A DNA stretch of 40,819 bases from Alistipes sp. ZOR0009 (GCF_000798815.1 NZ_JTLD01000121.1:100861-141679), one strand, 5' to 3'. Numbered from the stretch's first letter, positions 21,784-30,770 are shown. Notes: a model not told the origin generated them from the letters alone. Made by a program: numbers and translations.

Positions 21784-22719
21784 TTAACTCAAGTTTTGAC
21801 CTAGACGAGTTTCGTCATCTTGCAGCAATTTGCTTAATATGGAGGACTGTCGCCCTGGTGTCGCTTCTATGTTTTGAGCGCGCGGCTCGGGAAATTCTTT
21901 TTTTTGCGAAGCAACTTTGCGCGCCCAATTGCTGAAGTGGCTTTTAAAGTCTCTTTCGCTCTTTTTTGATACTCCAATTGTGTGAAGATGGTCTGAGAAG
22001 TCCGCAACCAATATTCTAACAGTTTGAACGTCGATGCCCAACCGCCTAGACACTGCTTCAACCCAAGGCTGGTTTTGAATCACAATATCCTTTACCTCAT
22101 CAACGAAAAACAGCGACGCAGAGCGCTTGCTTGTATTGTCGTTATTCTTATTTACATTATTTACATTATTATCTTTATTATGTTGTAGCCCCTCAGTTAG
22201 CCCCTCAGTTAGCCCCTCAGTTAGCCCCTCAGTTAGTCCTTCAGTTAGTCCCTCAGTTAGTCCTTCAGTTAGTCCTTTAGTTAGTCCCTCAGTTAGTCCC
22301 TCAGTTAGCCCCTCAGTTAGTCCTTCAGTTAGTCCTTCAGTTAGTCCTTTAGTTAGTCCCTCAGTTAGTCCCTCAGTTAGCCCTATAGTTTGGTATTTGT
22401 CATAATTACAGATTGTTAACCTAGTCGTATATTTTATTCCCTCTATGGTTATCATTTTTTCCCGTTTGAGTAGATTTAAAAATATTTTGACTTTTTTTTC
22501 AGACCAATTAAAAAGAGACGAGTAGGTTTTTATAGAATTAACTAGTTGCCCTCTTTTGCATTCTATTAGTTGCCCTTTTATGTAAACTTTCTTGTCAGAA
22601 TAATTTGCCTCAGAGATTAACACAAGCCACGCTTCTAAAGAAGTTAGTGCTCTCCCTCTCTCAAATAACCAATGATTGAAAATTTTTCGATGTATTGATA
22701 TATATCCGTTGGAGATCAT
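21784..22719 (-). CDS. replication initiator-like protein with internal LTEG repeats
   Basis: 311 residues. Residues about 1-110 form a winged-helix domain of the phage replication-initiator type ('YISIHRKIFNHWLFERGRAL', 'KRGQLVNSIKTYSSLF', 'LLKREKMITIEGIKYTTRLT'). Residues about 113-178 are sixteen LTEG/LTKG tetrapeptides from a 12-bp repeat, followed by an Asn-rich stretch (NNVNNVNKNND). The C-domain (about 200-311) is helical with 'RLGIDVQTVRILVADFSDHL' and 'FKSHFSNWARKVASQKKEF', like DnaD/O-type proteins. An AGGAGG SD lies before the ATG. The repeats may be iterons of an origin located inside the gene, as for lambda O. Confidence 0.75.
   Translation of the reverse strand: MISNGYISIHRKIFNHWLFERGRALTSLEAWLVLISEANYSDKKVYIKGQLIECKRGQLVNSIKTYSSLFNWSEKKVKIFLNLLKREKMITIEGIKYTTRLTICNYDKYQTIGLTEGLTEGLTKGLTEGLTEGLTEGLTEGLTEGLTKGLTEGLTEGLTEGLTEGLTEGLTEGLTEGLQHNKDNNVNNVNKNNDNTSKRSASLFFVDEVKDIVIQNQPWVEAVSRRLGIDVQTVRILVADFSDHLHTIGVSKKSERDFKSHFSNWARKVASQKKEFPEPRAQNIEATPGRQSSILSKLLQDDETRLGQNLS
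22143..22390. other. candidate replication origin
   Basis: Iteron-like 12-bp repeats next to an AT-rich stretch (22143-22182, TTACATTATTTACATTATT) inside an initiator-type gene. Lambda and related phages place their origin in the same way within gene O. Inference from arrangement only. Confidence 0.42.
22187..22390. repeat. 12-bp tandem repeat (candidate iterons), 16 copies plus one degenerate
   Basis: Sixteen units of 12 bp with plus-strand consensus AGYCCYTCAGTT, plus a degenerate seventeenth (AGCCCTATAGTT). The core AGTTAG is invariant in all sixteen, while the codons for Glu and Gly vary. Units 7-10 and 13-16 are identical in order, showing a six-unit higher-order duplication. The repeat is in frame within the initiator gene. 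On the left (22143-22182) it is flanked by an AT-rich run, the arrangement of phage origins with iterons beside an unwinding element. Confidence 0.85.
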
Positions 22720-22721
22720 AC

Positions 22722-22928
22722 TTACCTCCTTTCATTTTTGCCCTTGTTTATAATGCTTTCGCTTAAAATGTTATCATTCTTGATGGTTAGAATTAGGACA
22801 TCAAGTGTTTTTGAGATATTCGGGATATCATCTGAAATTGGGTGATGGATGGATAATTGTTTTGACACATCTTCTAAGAAAGAGTAAGATTGTTCACTTA
22901 TCCTGCATGAAAATTGCTTTTTCTTCAT
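22722..22928 (-). CDS. small early protein, 68 aa, possible Cro-like or RHH protein
   Basis: 68 residues, divergent from the XRE repressor, at the place of a Cro-type gene. The N-terminus 'KKKQFSCRISEQSYSFLEDV' is like the strand and first helix of ribbon-helix-helix proteins, but the remainder ('HPISDDIPNISKTLDVLILT') does not settle the fold. It ends 2 bp before the initiator gene, so it heads the early operon. Confidence 0.55.
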   Translation of the reverse strand: MKKKQFSCRISEQSYSFLEDVSKQLSIHHPISDDIPNISKTLDVLILTIKNDNILSESIINKGKNERR

Positions 22929-23053
22929 AAGATAACTATATTTGTTGTATCACATCTGTAATACAGAAGCAATATTACAATAGGTTATATAAATAACCAA
23001 ATGTTTTATATTGCATTAGTGTTAATATTTGTTTTATTTGAATTAATCTTGAT
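22929..23053. promoter_or_regulatory. early control region with dyad operators
   Basis: 125 AT-rich bases between divergent genes. Dyads: CTGTA-A-TACAG at 22956-22966 (inside an outer TTGTA...TACAA pair, 22945-22949 and 22976-22980) and GGTTAT-ATAA-ATAACC at 22983-22998. These suit binding of the XRE repressor to control both directions. Confidence 0.55.
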
Positions 23054-23530
23054 ATGAAAGGCTTTGAAACGTTTGGAGAAAGAGCGAAATATTTAATGCG
23101 GGTATCTGGGGTTAAGATTGAAGACATTTCGCTCATTATACGCAAATCTCAACCTGCAATTTCATCTTATCTTACAGGAAGGACTTATCCTTCAGAGGAT
23201 TTTTTTCTTGCAATAGAGCAGTTAATCCCAAATGCAAATTTTAATTGGTTAATAAAAGGGAAGGGTGAACCTTTCCTGGAGGGTAGTGCTGTTCTTACGA
23301 CGGATAAAGAGGTGAAACTCCGTGATGAAATTGAAGATTTGAAAAATACACAAGCACAATTGTTGAAAGCTGTGAGTGCCCTTTCGTCTATAGTGCCGAG
23401 TCAGGTAGCAAAAGAGCAGCCTCGGTCTTTTAAAATGGGCGTTCATGTTTCAGGCCTTCGTATACATGATTTGATTGAAAAATATACGATGGCATGTACG
23501 CCCCTCGCTGTAGAAACAGCAAGAGCCTGA
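23054..23530 (+). CDS. XRE-family phage repressor
   Basis: 158 residues. The N-terminal helix-turn-helix is clear: 'FGERAKYLMRVSGVKIEDIS' and 'IIRKSQPAISSYLTGRTYPS', followed by 'PNANFNWLIKGKGEPF', the ending typical of Bacteroidota CI/XRE regulators. A helical linker (about 90-120) could dimerise the protein; no peptidase-type C-domain is seen. Divergent from the early operon with dyad operators between them, it is the likely lysogeny repressor. It is the rightmost gene of the element; 123 bp later topA begins. Confidence 0.8.
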   Translation: MKGFETFGERAKYLMRVSGVKIEDISLIIRKSQPAISSYLTGRTYPSEDFFLAIEQLIPNANFNWLIKGKGEPFLEGSAVLTTDKEVKLRDEIEDLKNTQAQLLKAVSALSSIVPSQVAKEQPRSFKMGVHVSGLRIHDLIEKYTMACTPLAVETARA

Positions 23531-23653
23531 GAAGTTGGGCTGTAGGTTAAGCTCCGAATTAATCTATAGTTTTATTGTGAAATTTTGTGTGACCGTTTGA
23601 AATTCTTTAATTTGCACCAAAATTTTTGGTGGTATTCTGTACAACTTATTATT
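23531..23653. other. probable element/host junction and topA upstream region
   Basis: 123 non-coding bases. A dyad CACCAAAA-T-TTTTGGTG lies at 23615-23631, 23 bp before the topA start, and could be a regulatory site or part of an attachment site. No tRNA or clear direct repeat is visible, so no att core can be named. Confidence 0.35.
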
Positions 23654-26065
23654 ATGCAAGAAAATCTCGTTATTGTTGAGTCGCCTGCAAAGGCAAAAAC
23701 GATTGAAAAATTTCTCGGAGAAAATTTTTTGGTCAAGTCTAGTTATGGCCATATTAGGGATCTTTCGAAGAAAAATCTCGGGATTGACATCGAGCATAAC
23801 TTTCTACCAGAGTATATTATCTCTGAGGATAAGACAAAGGTTGTTCAGGAGCTCCGGAGTTTGGTAAAAAAGGCTAAAACGGTTTGGCTCGCTTCCGATG
23901 AAGACCGTGAGGGGGAAGCCATCGCTTGGCACCTTTCCGAAGTTCTAGGGTTAGATCCCCAAAAAACAAATCGAATTGTTTTTCATGAGATCACCAAGGA
24001 AGCCATACAGAAAGCCATCAAAACGCCACGTACAGTAGACCTAAATCTTGTAAATGCCCAGCAAGCCCGTCGAATTTTAGATAGGTTGGTGGGCTTTGAA
24101 CTTTCTCCCCTTTTGTGGAAGAAGGTTAAGCCTTCGCTTTCGGCAGGTCGTGTACAGTCGGTGGCTGTTCGGTTGATTGTTGAGCGCGAACGGGAGATTA
24201 TGAACTTTGTTCAGACCTCTGCCTTTAAGGTGACAGGCCTATTTGAACCCAACTCGAAGGAGTACCATCTAAAGGCGGAACTTGATAAGCGTTTTGAGGA
24301 TAAGGTTCAGGCGAAGAAGTTTCTGGAGGGTTGTATTGGTGCGCAATTTGCTATTTCTAACGTGGAAAAGCGTCCAGGAAAGCGTACTCCTGCAGCTCCT
24401 TTTACGACTTCCACCTTGCAGCAGGAAGCTGGGCGTAAACTTGGCTACTCTGTTAGCCAAACAATGACTATTGCGCAGAAGCTGTATGAGGCGGGTTTGA
24501 TAACCTACATGCGTACCGACTCTGTTAACCTTTCCGCGTCTGCTGTTAATGCTGCTGAAAAGGCCATTATTGCCATGTATGGTGCCGAATATCATTGCAG
24601 AAGGCAGCATAAGACAAAGGCAAAAGGGGCGCAAGAAGCGCACGAAGCCATTCGTCCAACGTACATAGAAAATCCAACAATAGACGGCACACCCCAAGAG
24701 AAACGGTTGTATGAGCTTATTTGGAAGCGCACGATTGCATCGCAAATGAGTGAAGCGATTACCGAAAAAACCACCATCACGATATCGGCTACCACCGTTA
24801 AGGAAAAATTTATCGCTGCAGGCGAAATTGTTAAGTTTGATGGTTTCCTGAAAGTTTACAAGGAATCTGCTGATGATGAAAACGCTGATGATGATGCCGA
24901 AGTTCTTCTTCCTCCAATTAAGGTAGGTGAGCATCAAAATGCGGTTGAGATTGTAGCCGTTCAAAGATATGCTCAAAAGCCACCTCGCTATGCGGAGTCT
25001 AGCTTGGTGAAAAAAATGGAGGAGTTGGGAATTGGACGTCCTTCTACTTATGCACCAACCATATCTACCATTATAAATAGGGGGTATGTAATAAAAGAGG
25101 ATCGTGCTGGTTTTGAACGTGCATTTGATACTATTACTTTAAAGAAAGATACCATAACAGAAAAGACTGCTAAGGAAAATTATGGGGCAGAAAAGTCAAA
25201 ACTTTTTCCTAGCGATATCGGAATACTTGTGACCGATTTCTTAACGGAGCATTTTGGTAGTATTATGAACTACGACTTTACGGCTCGGGTAGAGAAAGAT
25301 TTCGATATTATAGCAGAAGGTAGCCTAAAGTGGGAGGAGATGATTAGAGAGTTTTACTCACCTTTCCATAAGGATGTGGCGGAGACAATGGAAACTTCGA
25401 AACCTTCAAAGGGGGAGAAGGTGCTTGGTACAGATCCTAAAACAGGTAAAACAATAACCGTACGTATTGGGCGTTTCGGCCCTATTGCACAACTGGGGAA
25501 TAGCGACGAGGAGCCTACCTATGCTGGTTTGCAGAAGGGGCAGCTTATCGAAACTATTACGCTAGAAGAAGCTCTGAAATTATTTGAATATCCTCGTAAC
25601 CTAGGAGAGTTCGAAGAGAAACCTGTTCAGGTAGGAATTGGACGATTTGGACCATACGTGAAGCACGCAAGTAAGTATGTTTCTATTCCAAAAACAGACA
25701 GCCCTGGAGAAATCCATCTAGAACGTGCTATAGAGCTAATAGAAGCAAAACGTAAGCAAGATCTGGAAAAGTTTATTAAAACCTTCGAAGAGGAGCCTAC
25801 TTTGCAGGTGTTAAATGGTCGTTTTGGACCCTATATTTCGTTTGATGGGGCTAACTACAAGATTCCAAAAACGACCGATCCTAAAAGTTTGACCTTGGAA
25901 GATTGCCGTAAGCTGATAGAAGAGCAGGCATCTACAGTAAAAAGGCCAAAGGCAAAGGCTGGTGCAAAAAAATCGGCCACTGCAAAAACTACAACCAAAA
26001 AGGCTGCCACGACAAAAACTAAGGCTGCAACAACAAAGAAGGCCGCAACAAAGAAGACAAAATGA
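23654..26065 (+). CDS. topA: DNA topoisomerase I
   Basis: 803 residues from ATG 23654, chosen because 'LVIVESPAKAKTIEKFL' is the exact family N-terminus; 23 upstream in-frame codons are unconserved. Type IA topoisomerase, relaxes negative supercoils. Toprim domain with 'ASDEDREGEAIAWHL', 'HEITKEAI', 'QQARRILDRLVG' and 'LSAGRVQSVAVR'; the active-site Tyr is residue 285 in 'LITYMRTDS'. The C-terminus has three Topo_C (GRFGP) repeats, 'RIGRFGPIAQLG', 'GIGRFGPYVKH' and 'NGRFGPYISF', in place of zinc fingers, and a Lys/Ala/Thr-rich tail. The stop overlaps the next ATG (ATGA). Confidence 0.97.
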   Translation: MQENLVIVESPAKAKTIEKFLGENFLVKSSYGHIRDLSKKNLGIDIEHNFLPEYIISEDKTKVVQELRSLVKKAKTVWLASDEDREGEAIAWHLSEVLGLDPQKTNRIVFHEITKEAIQKAIKTPRTVDLNLVNAQQARRILDRLVGFELSPLLWKKVKPSLSAGRVQSVAVRLIVEREREIMNFVQTSAFKVTGLFEPNSKEYHLKAELDKRFEDKVQAKKFLEGCIGAQFAISNVEKRPGKRTPAAPFTTSTLQQEAGRKLGYSVSQTMTIAQKLYEAGLITYMRTDSVNLSASAVNAAEKAIIAMYGAEYHCRRQHKTKAKGAQEAHEAIRPTYIENPTIDGTPQEKRLYELIWKRTIASQMSEAITEKTTITISATTVKEKFIAAGEIVKFDGFLKVYKESADDENADDDAEVLLPPIKVGEHQNAVEIVAVQRYAQKPPRYAESSLVKKMEELGIGRPSTYAPTISTIINRGYVIKEDRAGFERAFDTITLKKDTITEKTAKENYGAEKSKLFPSDIGILVTDFLTEHFGSIMNYDFTARVEKDFDIIAEGSLKWEEMIREFYSPFHKDVAETMETSKPSKGEKVLGTDPKTGKTITVRIGRFGPIAQLGNSDEEPTYAGLQKGQLIETITLEEALKLFEYPRNLGEFEEKPVQVGIGRFGPYVKHASKYVSIPKTDSPGEIHLERAIELIEAKRKQDLEKFIKTFEEEPTLQVLNGRFGPYISFDGANYKIPKTTDPKSLTLEDCRKLIEEQASTVKRPKAKAGAKKSATAKTTTKKAATTKTKAATTKKAATKKTK

Positions 26066-27186
26066 TTATAGCAGAGCATCTTGTTCCATTCGATAAATCC
26101 TACGTTTCTGATCTCGTACTAAAGGGTTCTGTTGCGGATATCGCTCACTTTTGTAAAGCAGAGGAGCGCATTGAGTCTTTGACAGCAGGTACTGTTGCGA
26201 TTTTGTTTGCTGAACAAGAGTGCTCGTTAGGATATGATGAGCAGCTGCTTTCTGCTCTTGGCCAGCTGTTTCCTACATGGGATACGCTCAAGGTGGCTAT
26301 TCTTGGACGCTTGATAACCTCCTCTAATGAAGATTACAATTATACTTCGTTTGTGGAGCTGCTGAACGAACTTTTGAGATGCGGGCATTACCCCGTTGTA
26401 TTTAGCAGCAACAGAAAGTATGGGGAGCTCGCTTGCCAAATCCTCCAGAATGCAGGAAACTTAAATCTTGCTTCAATAACCCCAACTTTGGGGTTTTCTG
26501 CAGGTTTTCGGGATGCAGATGTGGTTGGTGCACTAAGTTGCATAAGCTTTCAACCGCACGATTCCATTTCGGCAATAGCCACTCAAAGCTACTTCTCTGA
26601 TGATACGTTTGTCCGAAAATACGAGAATCTCTACTTTCAGCATATTCGGTTAGGCCACCTTCGGGAGTCTATTCGTTTTGCAGAACCTCCATTGCGTGAC
26701 GCAAACTTACTTTTGGTAGACGCTTCTTCAGTTCGATTTTCTGATTTTTCGTCATCGGCATATATTTCACCTAATGGTCTTTATGCAGAGGAGATTTGTC
26801 AGCTGATGCGTTATGCCGGTTTTTCGGATAACCTGTCGATGGTTTTTTTCGGAGGTTTTGACCCGGTAAAGCTAAAAGACTCTCCTGTTGATATAATGCT
26901 TATGGGGCAAGGCGTTTGGCATCTACTAGATGGTCTTGCGCACCGGCGTGTGGAAAAGGTTGGGGTGACGAATTTCCCTTCCAAGCAGTTTTTTGTAGAC
27001 CTGGGAGAGCAGGAACCGCTAACGTTAAAATTTTTGCGTAGCGATGTTACCGGACGTTGGTGGCTTTTTATTCCATCCCCTTCGGGTGGCGGGCGTTGGA
27101 TTGCCTGCGACGCTGAGGATTATGATAATGCGAAGCACCACGAAATGCCACTACGGTGGATTTCGGTGTACAAAACGGAACGGTAG
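26062..27186 (+). CDS. arginase/formimidoylglutamase-like protein, probably without metal site
   Basis: 374 residues, the arginase-family protein found near T9SS genes in Bacteroidota (often named formimidoylglutamase). Family marks remain: 'NGLYAEEICQLMRYAGFSDN' near residues 236-255 and the fold pattern around 'VKVAILGRLI'-like strands. The metal-ligand motifs of active arginases (GGGHE, DxHxD, DxD) are not seen: where DxD is expected the text is 'LLVDASSVRFSD'. This suggests a non-catalytic member. It overlaps topA by 4 bp, and porP follows after 119 bp. Confidence 0.8.
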   Translation: MIIAEHLVPFDKSYVSDLVLKGSVADIAHFCKAEERIESLTAGTVAILFAEQECSLGYDEQLLSALGQLFPTWDTLKVAILGRLITSSNEDYNYTSFVELLNELLRCGHYPVVFSSNRKYGELACQILQNAGNLNLASITPTLGFSAGFRDADVVGALSCISFQPHDSISAIATQSYFSDDTFVRKYENLYFQHIRLGHLRESIRFAEPPLRDANLLLVDASSVRFSDFSSSAYISPNGLYAEEICQLMRYAGFSDNLSMVFFGGFDPVKLKDSPVDIMLMGQGVWHLLDGLAHRRVEKVGVTNFPSKQFFVDLGEQEPLTLKFLRSDVTGRWWLFIPSPSGGGRWIACDAEDYDNAKHHEMPLRWISVYKTER

Positions 27187-27305
27187 CTTATGCCAATAAA
27201 TGGGGGGTATCCTCAATTTTTTTTAAAATAAAGAATTTGTTTTTCTGTTAATTTGTTTGAAAGCTAGATTTTTCCTTATTTTACCTTCCAACAAAAAAGA
27301 GTTTA

Positions 27306-28250
27306 ATGAGAAGTTTAGTGGGAAAGATTGGCTGTGCTGTTTTACTCTCGTTGTGCTGGGTAAATTCTTATGGACAACAGGATTCACAAAGTTCCCAATA
27401 CATGTTTTTGCCCGTTTTATACAATCCTGGGGCTGTTGGAAGTGATGATCTAGCGCATGTTTTTGGTGACGCTCGGCTGCATCAACAGGGGTTAGAAGGA
27501 GAGGGGCGCACAACCTCTGCAGGATTTAACTTTCCTTTTAACATATCTAAATTGAAAAACGGCTTTGGAATATTGGTTTCAGATGATAAATTTGCCTTTA
27601 GTAAAAATTTGACTGTAAAGGGCAATTACGCTATACAGTTAAAGCTGGATGATAAGGGAATAAACAAGCTAGGTGTTGGACTTGGCTTTGGAGTAGTAAA
27701 TGGGGTGTTTGACAAATCTTCGGGTTCTTCTGTAAAAGCACAGTTGAATTATTTAGATCAGGGTAAGTTTACATCAACATCTTTTGATTTAGGGGTTGGT
27801 TTATACTTTACGAGTAGCAGGTTGTATTGTGGAGTAGCTGTAAACCACTTAACAAGCCCCAAAGTTCCGGTAGGATCTGATAAAGTGTCGCTAAAACCTA
27901 CACTTTATGTGAATTCAGGATACGCACTTCCTATTTCAGAATCAAAATTCTCCTTTTCTCCATCATTTTTGGTACAAACAGAATTTGTGGCCACGCATTT
28001 GGCGCTATCAGGTGTGTTCGACTACAACCAAGTTATATGGCTTGGGGCAGGATATCGGTTAAGCGATGGAGTTACTGCCCTAGCTGGTTTTAAGTTCTTT
28101 AAAAGTTTACAGGTGGGCTATTCTTACGACTACTTGACCTCTAAGTTGGGAAAGTACTCGGATGGATCGCATGAGTTGTTTTTAAAGTACTCCTTTTCTT
28201 TAAAAAGGGATAAAACTCCATCACGATACAAAAGCATAAGGTTTTTGTAG
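27306..28250 (+). CDS. porP: PorP/SprF family outer-membrane protein
   Basis: 314 residues. Signal peptide about 1-23 ('MRSLVGKIGCAVLLSLCWV', cleaved near 'SYGQ'), then the PorP/SprF signature 'SQYMFLPVLYNPGAVGS' and outer-membrane beta-strands ('GFGILVSDD', 'GVGLGFGVV'), ending in 'SRYKSIRFL' as family members do. PorP/SprF proteins are outer-membrane partners of the type IX secretion system (T9SS) and of gliding adhesins. Its place just before gldK supports a role with this core complex. Secretion cargo cannot be told. Confidence 0.9.
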   Translation: MRSLVGKIGCAVLLSLCWVNSYGQQDSQSSQYMFLPVLYNPGAVGSDDLAHVFGDARLHQQGLEGEGRTTSAGFNFPFNISKLKNGFGILVSDDKFAFSKNLTVKGNYAIQLKLDDKGINKLGVGLGFGVVNGVFDKSSGSSVKAQLNYLDQGKFTSTSFDLGVGLYFTSSRLYCGVAVNHLTSPKVPVGSDKVSLKPTLYVNSGYALPISESKFSFSPSFLVQTEFVATHLALSGVFDYNQVIWLGAGYRLSDGVTALAGFKFFKSLQVGYSYDYLTSKLGKYSDGSHELFLKYSFSLKRDKTPSRYKSIRFL

Positions 28251-28300
28251 TTATTTTGTTATTTTAACGATTGTTTTTATAGCGTTATAAAGTTGTACCT

Positions 28301-29632
28301 ATGAGAAGATGTTTCCAGTTGTGTGCCCTCGTTGCTCTTTTGAGTAGTTGTGGCCCTAATATGGGTGGTGAATTGGTTGGTGTGGATGGAAGAAGGGCCA
28401 CTCCAGAGACTCCTCCGTTTGGGATGGTGTTTGTTCCTGATGGATCGTATACGCAAGGTGTTGGTGACGAGGATGTTTCTTACGCTATGACGGCAACCTC
28501 TAAAACAATTACTGTTGAGGGGTTTTGGATGGATCAAACGGAGATTACAAATAACGAGTACCGTCAGTTTGTGAACTACGTTATCGATTCTATTTCTAAA
28601 AAAATGCTGATTGATGGAGGGATGGACGAGTTCGGAATTTCAGAAGACGAATTTGGCAACCCTGTAGAGCCACCAGTAATTAATAAAAAGGCAAGAATTG
28701 ACCCTCGAAGTGAAGATCAAAAGGAGATTTTGAAGGATCTTTACTACCAAGGCGATGAAACTTTCTACCGTCGTAAGGAGGTGGATACGCGCAAGCTGAA
28801 CTACGAATTTTACTGGTACGACTTTACTCAAGCTGCTAATAAGAAGAATAGGTACAACTTCGAGAAACAAAAATATGAAGGGAATATCACCAAACTTGAT
28901 GGCAAGAAGGAGCCTATCCGTAATCGTGGCTCTTTTATCATGCGTGATGTGGTAAATGTTTATCCTGATACGCTTTGTTGGATTGCAGACTTCTCTTACT
29001 CTTATAACGAACCATGGACTGCCACCTACTTTTGGCAACCTCAGTACGATGAGTACCCTGTTGTTGGGGTTACCTGGAAGCAAGCTTTTGCATTTTGTAA
29101 GTGGAGAACCAATCTTCTTTGGGATTTCTTGACTGAAAATGGTGAATCTCCTGTTCATGAGTACCGCCTTCCAACCTCGGCAGAATGGGAGTATGCCGCT
29201 CGTGGAGGATTAAAACTCAATATGTATCCTTGGGGAAATAACTACACCCGTAATAAATCTGGTTGTTTTATTGCCAACTTTAAGCCATTGAGGGGGAATT
29301 ATTCCGATGACGGTGGTGTAAAAACAATTGCTGTAGGAACGTATGATCCTAATGACTATGGGCTTTACGATATGGCTGGTAACGTTGCCGAGTGGACTAG
29401 CGATGCTTTTGATGAAAGTTCGTATTCGCTTACGCATGACTTGAATCCAAGTTACCAGTACAACGCTAAACCAACCGATAAGCCTGCTCGTAAGCGTAAG
29501 GTGGTTCGTGGAGGTTCTTGGAAAGATGTTCACTATTTCCTACAGTGCTCTGTTCCTACTTACGAATATCAAGATACTGCAAGATCATATATAGGTTTCC
29601 GTTGTGTTAGGTCGTTGATGGGGGGTAAATAA
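28301..29632 (+). CDS. gldK: T9SS ring lipoprotein GldK/PorK
   Basis: 443 residues. A lipoprotein signal ends at 'LLSSC' (Cys17). A formylglycine-generating-enzyme-like (SUMF1) domain follows: 'FWMDQTEITNNEYRQF', 'RLPTSAEWEYAARGG', 'YPWGNNY', 'DMAGNVAEWTSD', 'VVRGGSW', 'IGFRCVRSL'. GldK/PorK is homologous to FGE but acts as a structural part: with GldN/PorN it forms the periplasmic ring attached to the outer membrane. 50 bp after porP; gldL follows 13 bp later. Confidence 0.96.
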   Translation: MRRCFQLCALVALLSSCGPNMGGELVGVDGRRATPETPPFGMVFVPDGSYTQGVGDEDVSYAMTATSKTITVEGFWMDQTEITNNEYRQFVNYVIDSISKKMLIDGGMDEFGISEDEFGNPVEPPVINKKARIDPRSEDQKEILKDLYYQGDETFYRRKEVDTRKLNYEFYWYDFTQAANKKNRYNFEKQKYEGNITKLDGKKEPIRNRGSFIMRDVVNVYPDTLCWIADFSYSYNEPWTATYFWQPQYDEYPVVGVTWKQAFAFCKWRTNLLWDFLTENGESPVHEYRLPTSAEWEYAARGGLKLNMYPWGNNYTRNKSGCFIANFKPLRGNYSDDGGVKTIAVGTYDPNDYGLYDMAGNVAEWTSDAFDESSYSLTHDLNPSYQYNAKPTDKPARKRKVVRGGSWKDVHYFLQCSVPTYEYQDTARSYIGFRCVRSLMGGK

Positions 29633-29645
29633 AAAATTCGAGACT

Positions 29646-30770
29646 ATGAAAGGGAAGTTAGATTTTGTACAGACGGAAGGTTGGAAAAATTTTATGGCCA
29701 AATTATATGGGTGGGGTGCATCCATGGTAATTATAGGTGCTCTTTTCAAGTTACAGCACTGGCCAGGAGCTGGCCCTATGCTTGTAATAGGAATGGGTAT
29801 TGAGGCTATAATCTTCTTCTTTTCAGCTTTCGAGCCTGTGCACGAGGAGTATGATTGGAAGTTGGTATTCCCAGAATTAGCGATTAAAGACGAGGAAGCT
29901 CTTGAGCGGATTCGTGAAGAACGAAAAAGAGAGAAGGAATTGAAATTTGGAGCCGCAGCCCCTTCTGGAAATGGAGGCAGCGTTAATATTCCAAATCTAA
30001 ACATAAACATTGATCAAGATTCTATAAATAAAGTCAATCAAGGGTTGGGTAGTTTGGCTGAGGCTGCAAGTAAGATTGCAGATATGACAACGATAACCTT
30101 GGCAGTTGATGAGCTTTCTGGAAAACTGCAGCAAGCCTCGGCTGGGGTCGATGGATTTAACGGTCAGGTCGGCGCTTCAGGAAAGTTGCTTAGCGAGTCT
30201 GTTGGTACTTTGAGTGGCTCTTTTGTTCAGGGTGTTGATATGGTTAAGCAGGCTGGAGATGCGCTTGTTGGTGGGGTTAAGCAGGCAACAGAATCGTTGT
30301 CGCAAAGCCTAAAAGAAAGCGCGTCATCTATGACATCTCATTTTGAGAGAGCCGGATCTACGATTGAAACCTCTATAAAGGAGAGTAGTAAAGAACTTTC
30401 TGGTAAAATCTCTCAATCGGCAGATATTTTGTCTGGGTCTTTTGAAAAGATTAGCCGTCAGGTGGTGGCTGATATGGAAGCGCTAAAAGCCGGAAACGGT
30501 AATCAGCAAAAGAATTTGGAATTGCTCAATAAGAACTTGGCAACACTAAATTCAATTTACGAGCTCCAGATTCAGGAAACCGATAAGCACTTGAAAAATT
30601 CTAACGGGCTGTATCAGGGTGTTGAAGGGATGGTAAAAGATCTTCGCCTTTCGGTAGAGGAAACTCAAAAATTCCGTCAAACAATGCATACGTTAAATGC
30701 AAACATCAGCTCATTAAATGATGTATACGGTAATATGCTTTCCGCAATGCATGCAATCCAAAATAACTAA
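29646..30770 (+). CDS. gldL: T9SS motor protein GldL/PorL
   Basis: 374 residues. Two transmembrane helices near the N-terminus ('MVIIGALFKLQHWPGAGPML' and 'GMGIEAIIFFFSAFEPVHEE') followed by a long cytoplasmic coiled-coil region rich in Ser/Ala ('GSLAEAASKIADM', 'SLSQSLKESASSMTSH'). GldL with GldM forms the proton-driven motor of the T9SS; the motor glutamate is usually in TM2, and E50-region 'GMGIEAI' is the candidate here. The cytoplasmic part is longer than in flavobacteria. Confidence 0.95.
   Translation: MKGKLDFVQTEGWKNFMAKLYGWGASMVIIGALFKLQHWPGAGPMLVIGMGIEAIIFFFSAFEPVHEEYDWKLVFPELAIKDEEALERIREERKREKELKFGAAAPSGNGGSVNIPNLNINIDQDSINKVNQGLGSLAEAASKIADMTTITLAVDELSGKLQQASAGVDGFNGQVGASGKLLSESVGTLSGSFVQGVDMVKQAGDALVGGVKQATESLSQSLKESASSMTSHFERAGSTIETSIKESSKELSGKISQSADILSGSFEKISRQVVADMEALKAGNGNQQKNLELLNKNLATLNSIYELQIQETDKHLKNSNGLYQGVEGMVKDLRLSVEETQKFRQTMHTLNANISSLNDVYGNMLSAMHAIQNN

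Noticed and set aside
22187-22390. CRISPR-like regular repeats
   Set aside because: Units are contiguous 12-mers without spacers and stay in frame within a protein gene.
22127-22405. Plus-strand frame of Ser-Val-Ser-Pro repeats
   Set aside because: Antisense image of the LTEG repeat in the initiator gene.
24269-24976. 235-codon minus-strand frame
   Set aside because: Entirely opposite topA, whose motifs are intact; composition is unlike a real protein.
27237-27272. Bacteroidota-type promoter before porP
   Set aside because: TTG and TAGATTTT are present but 25 nt apart, outside the usual spacing.
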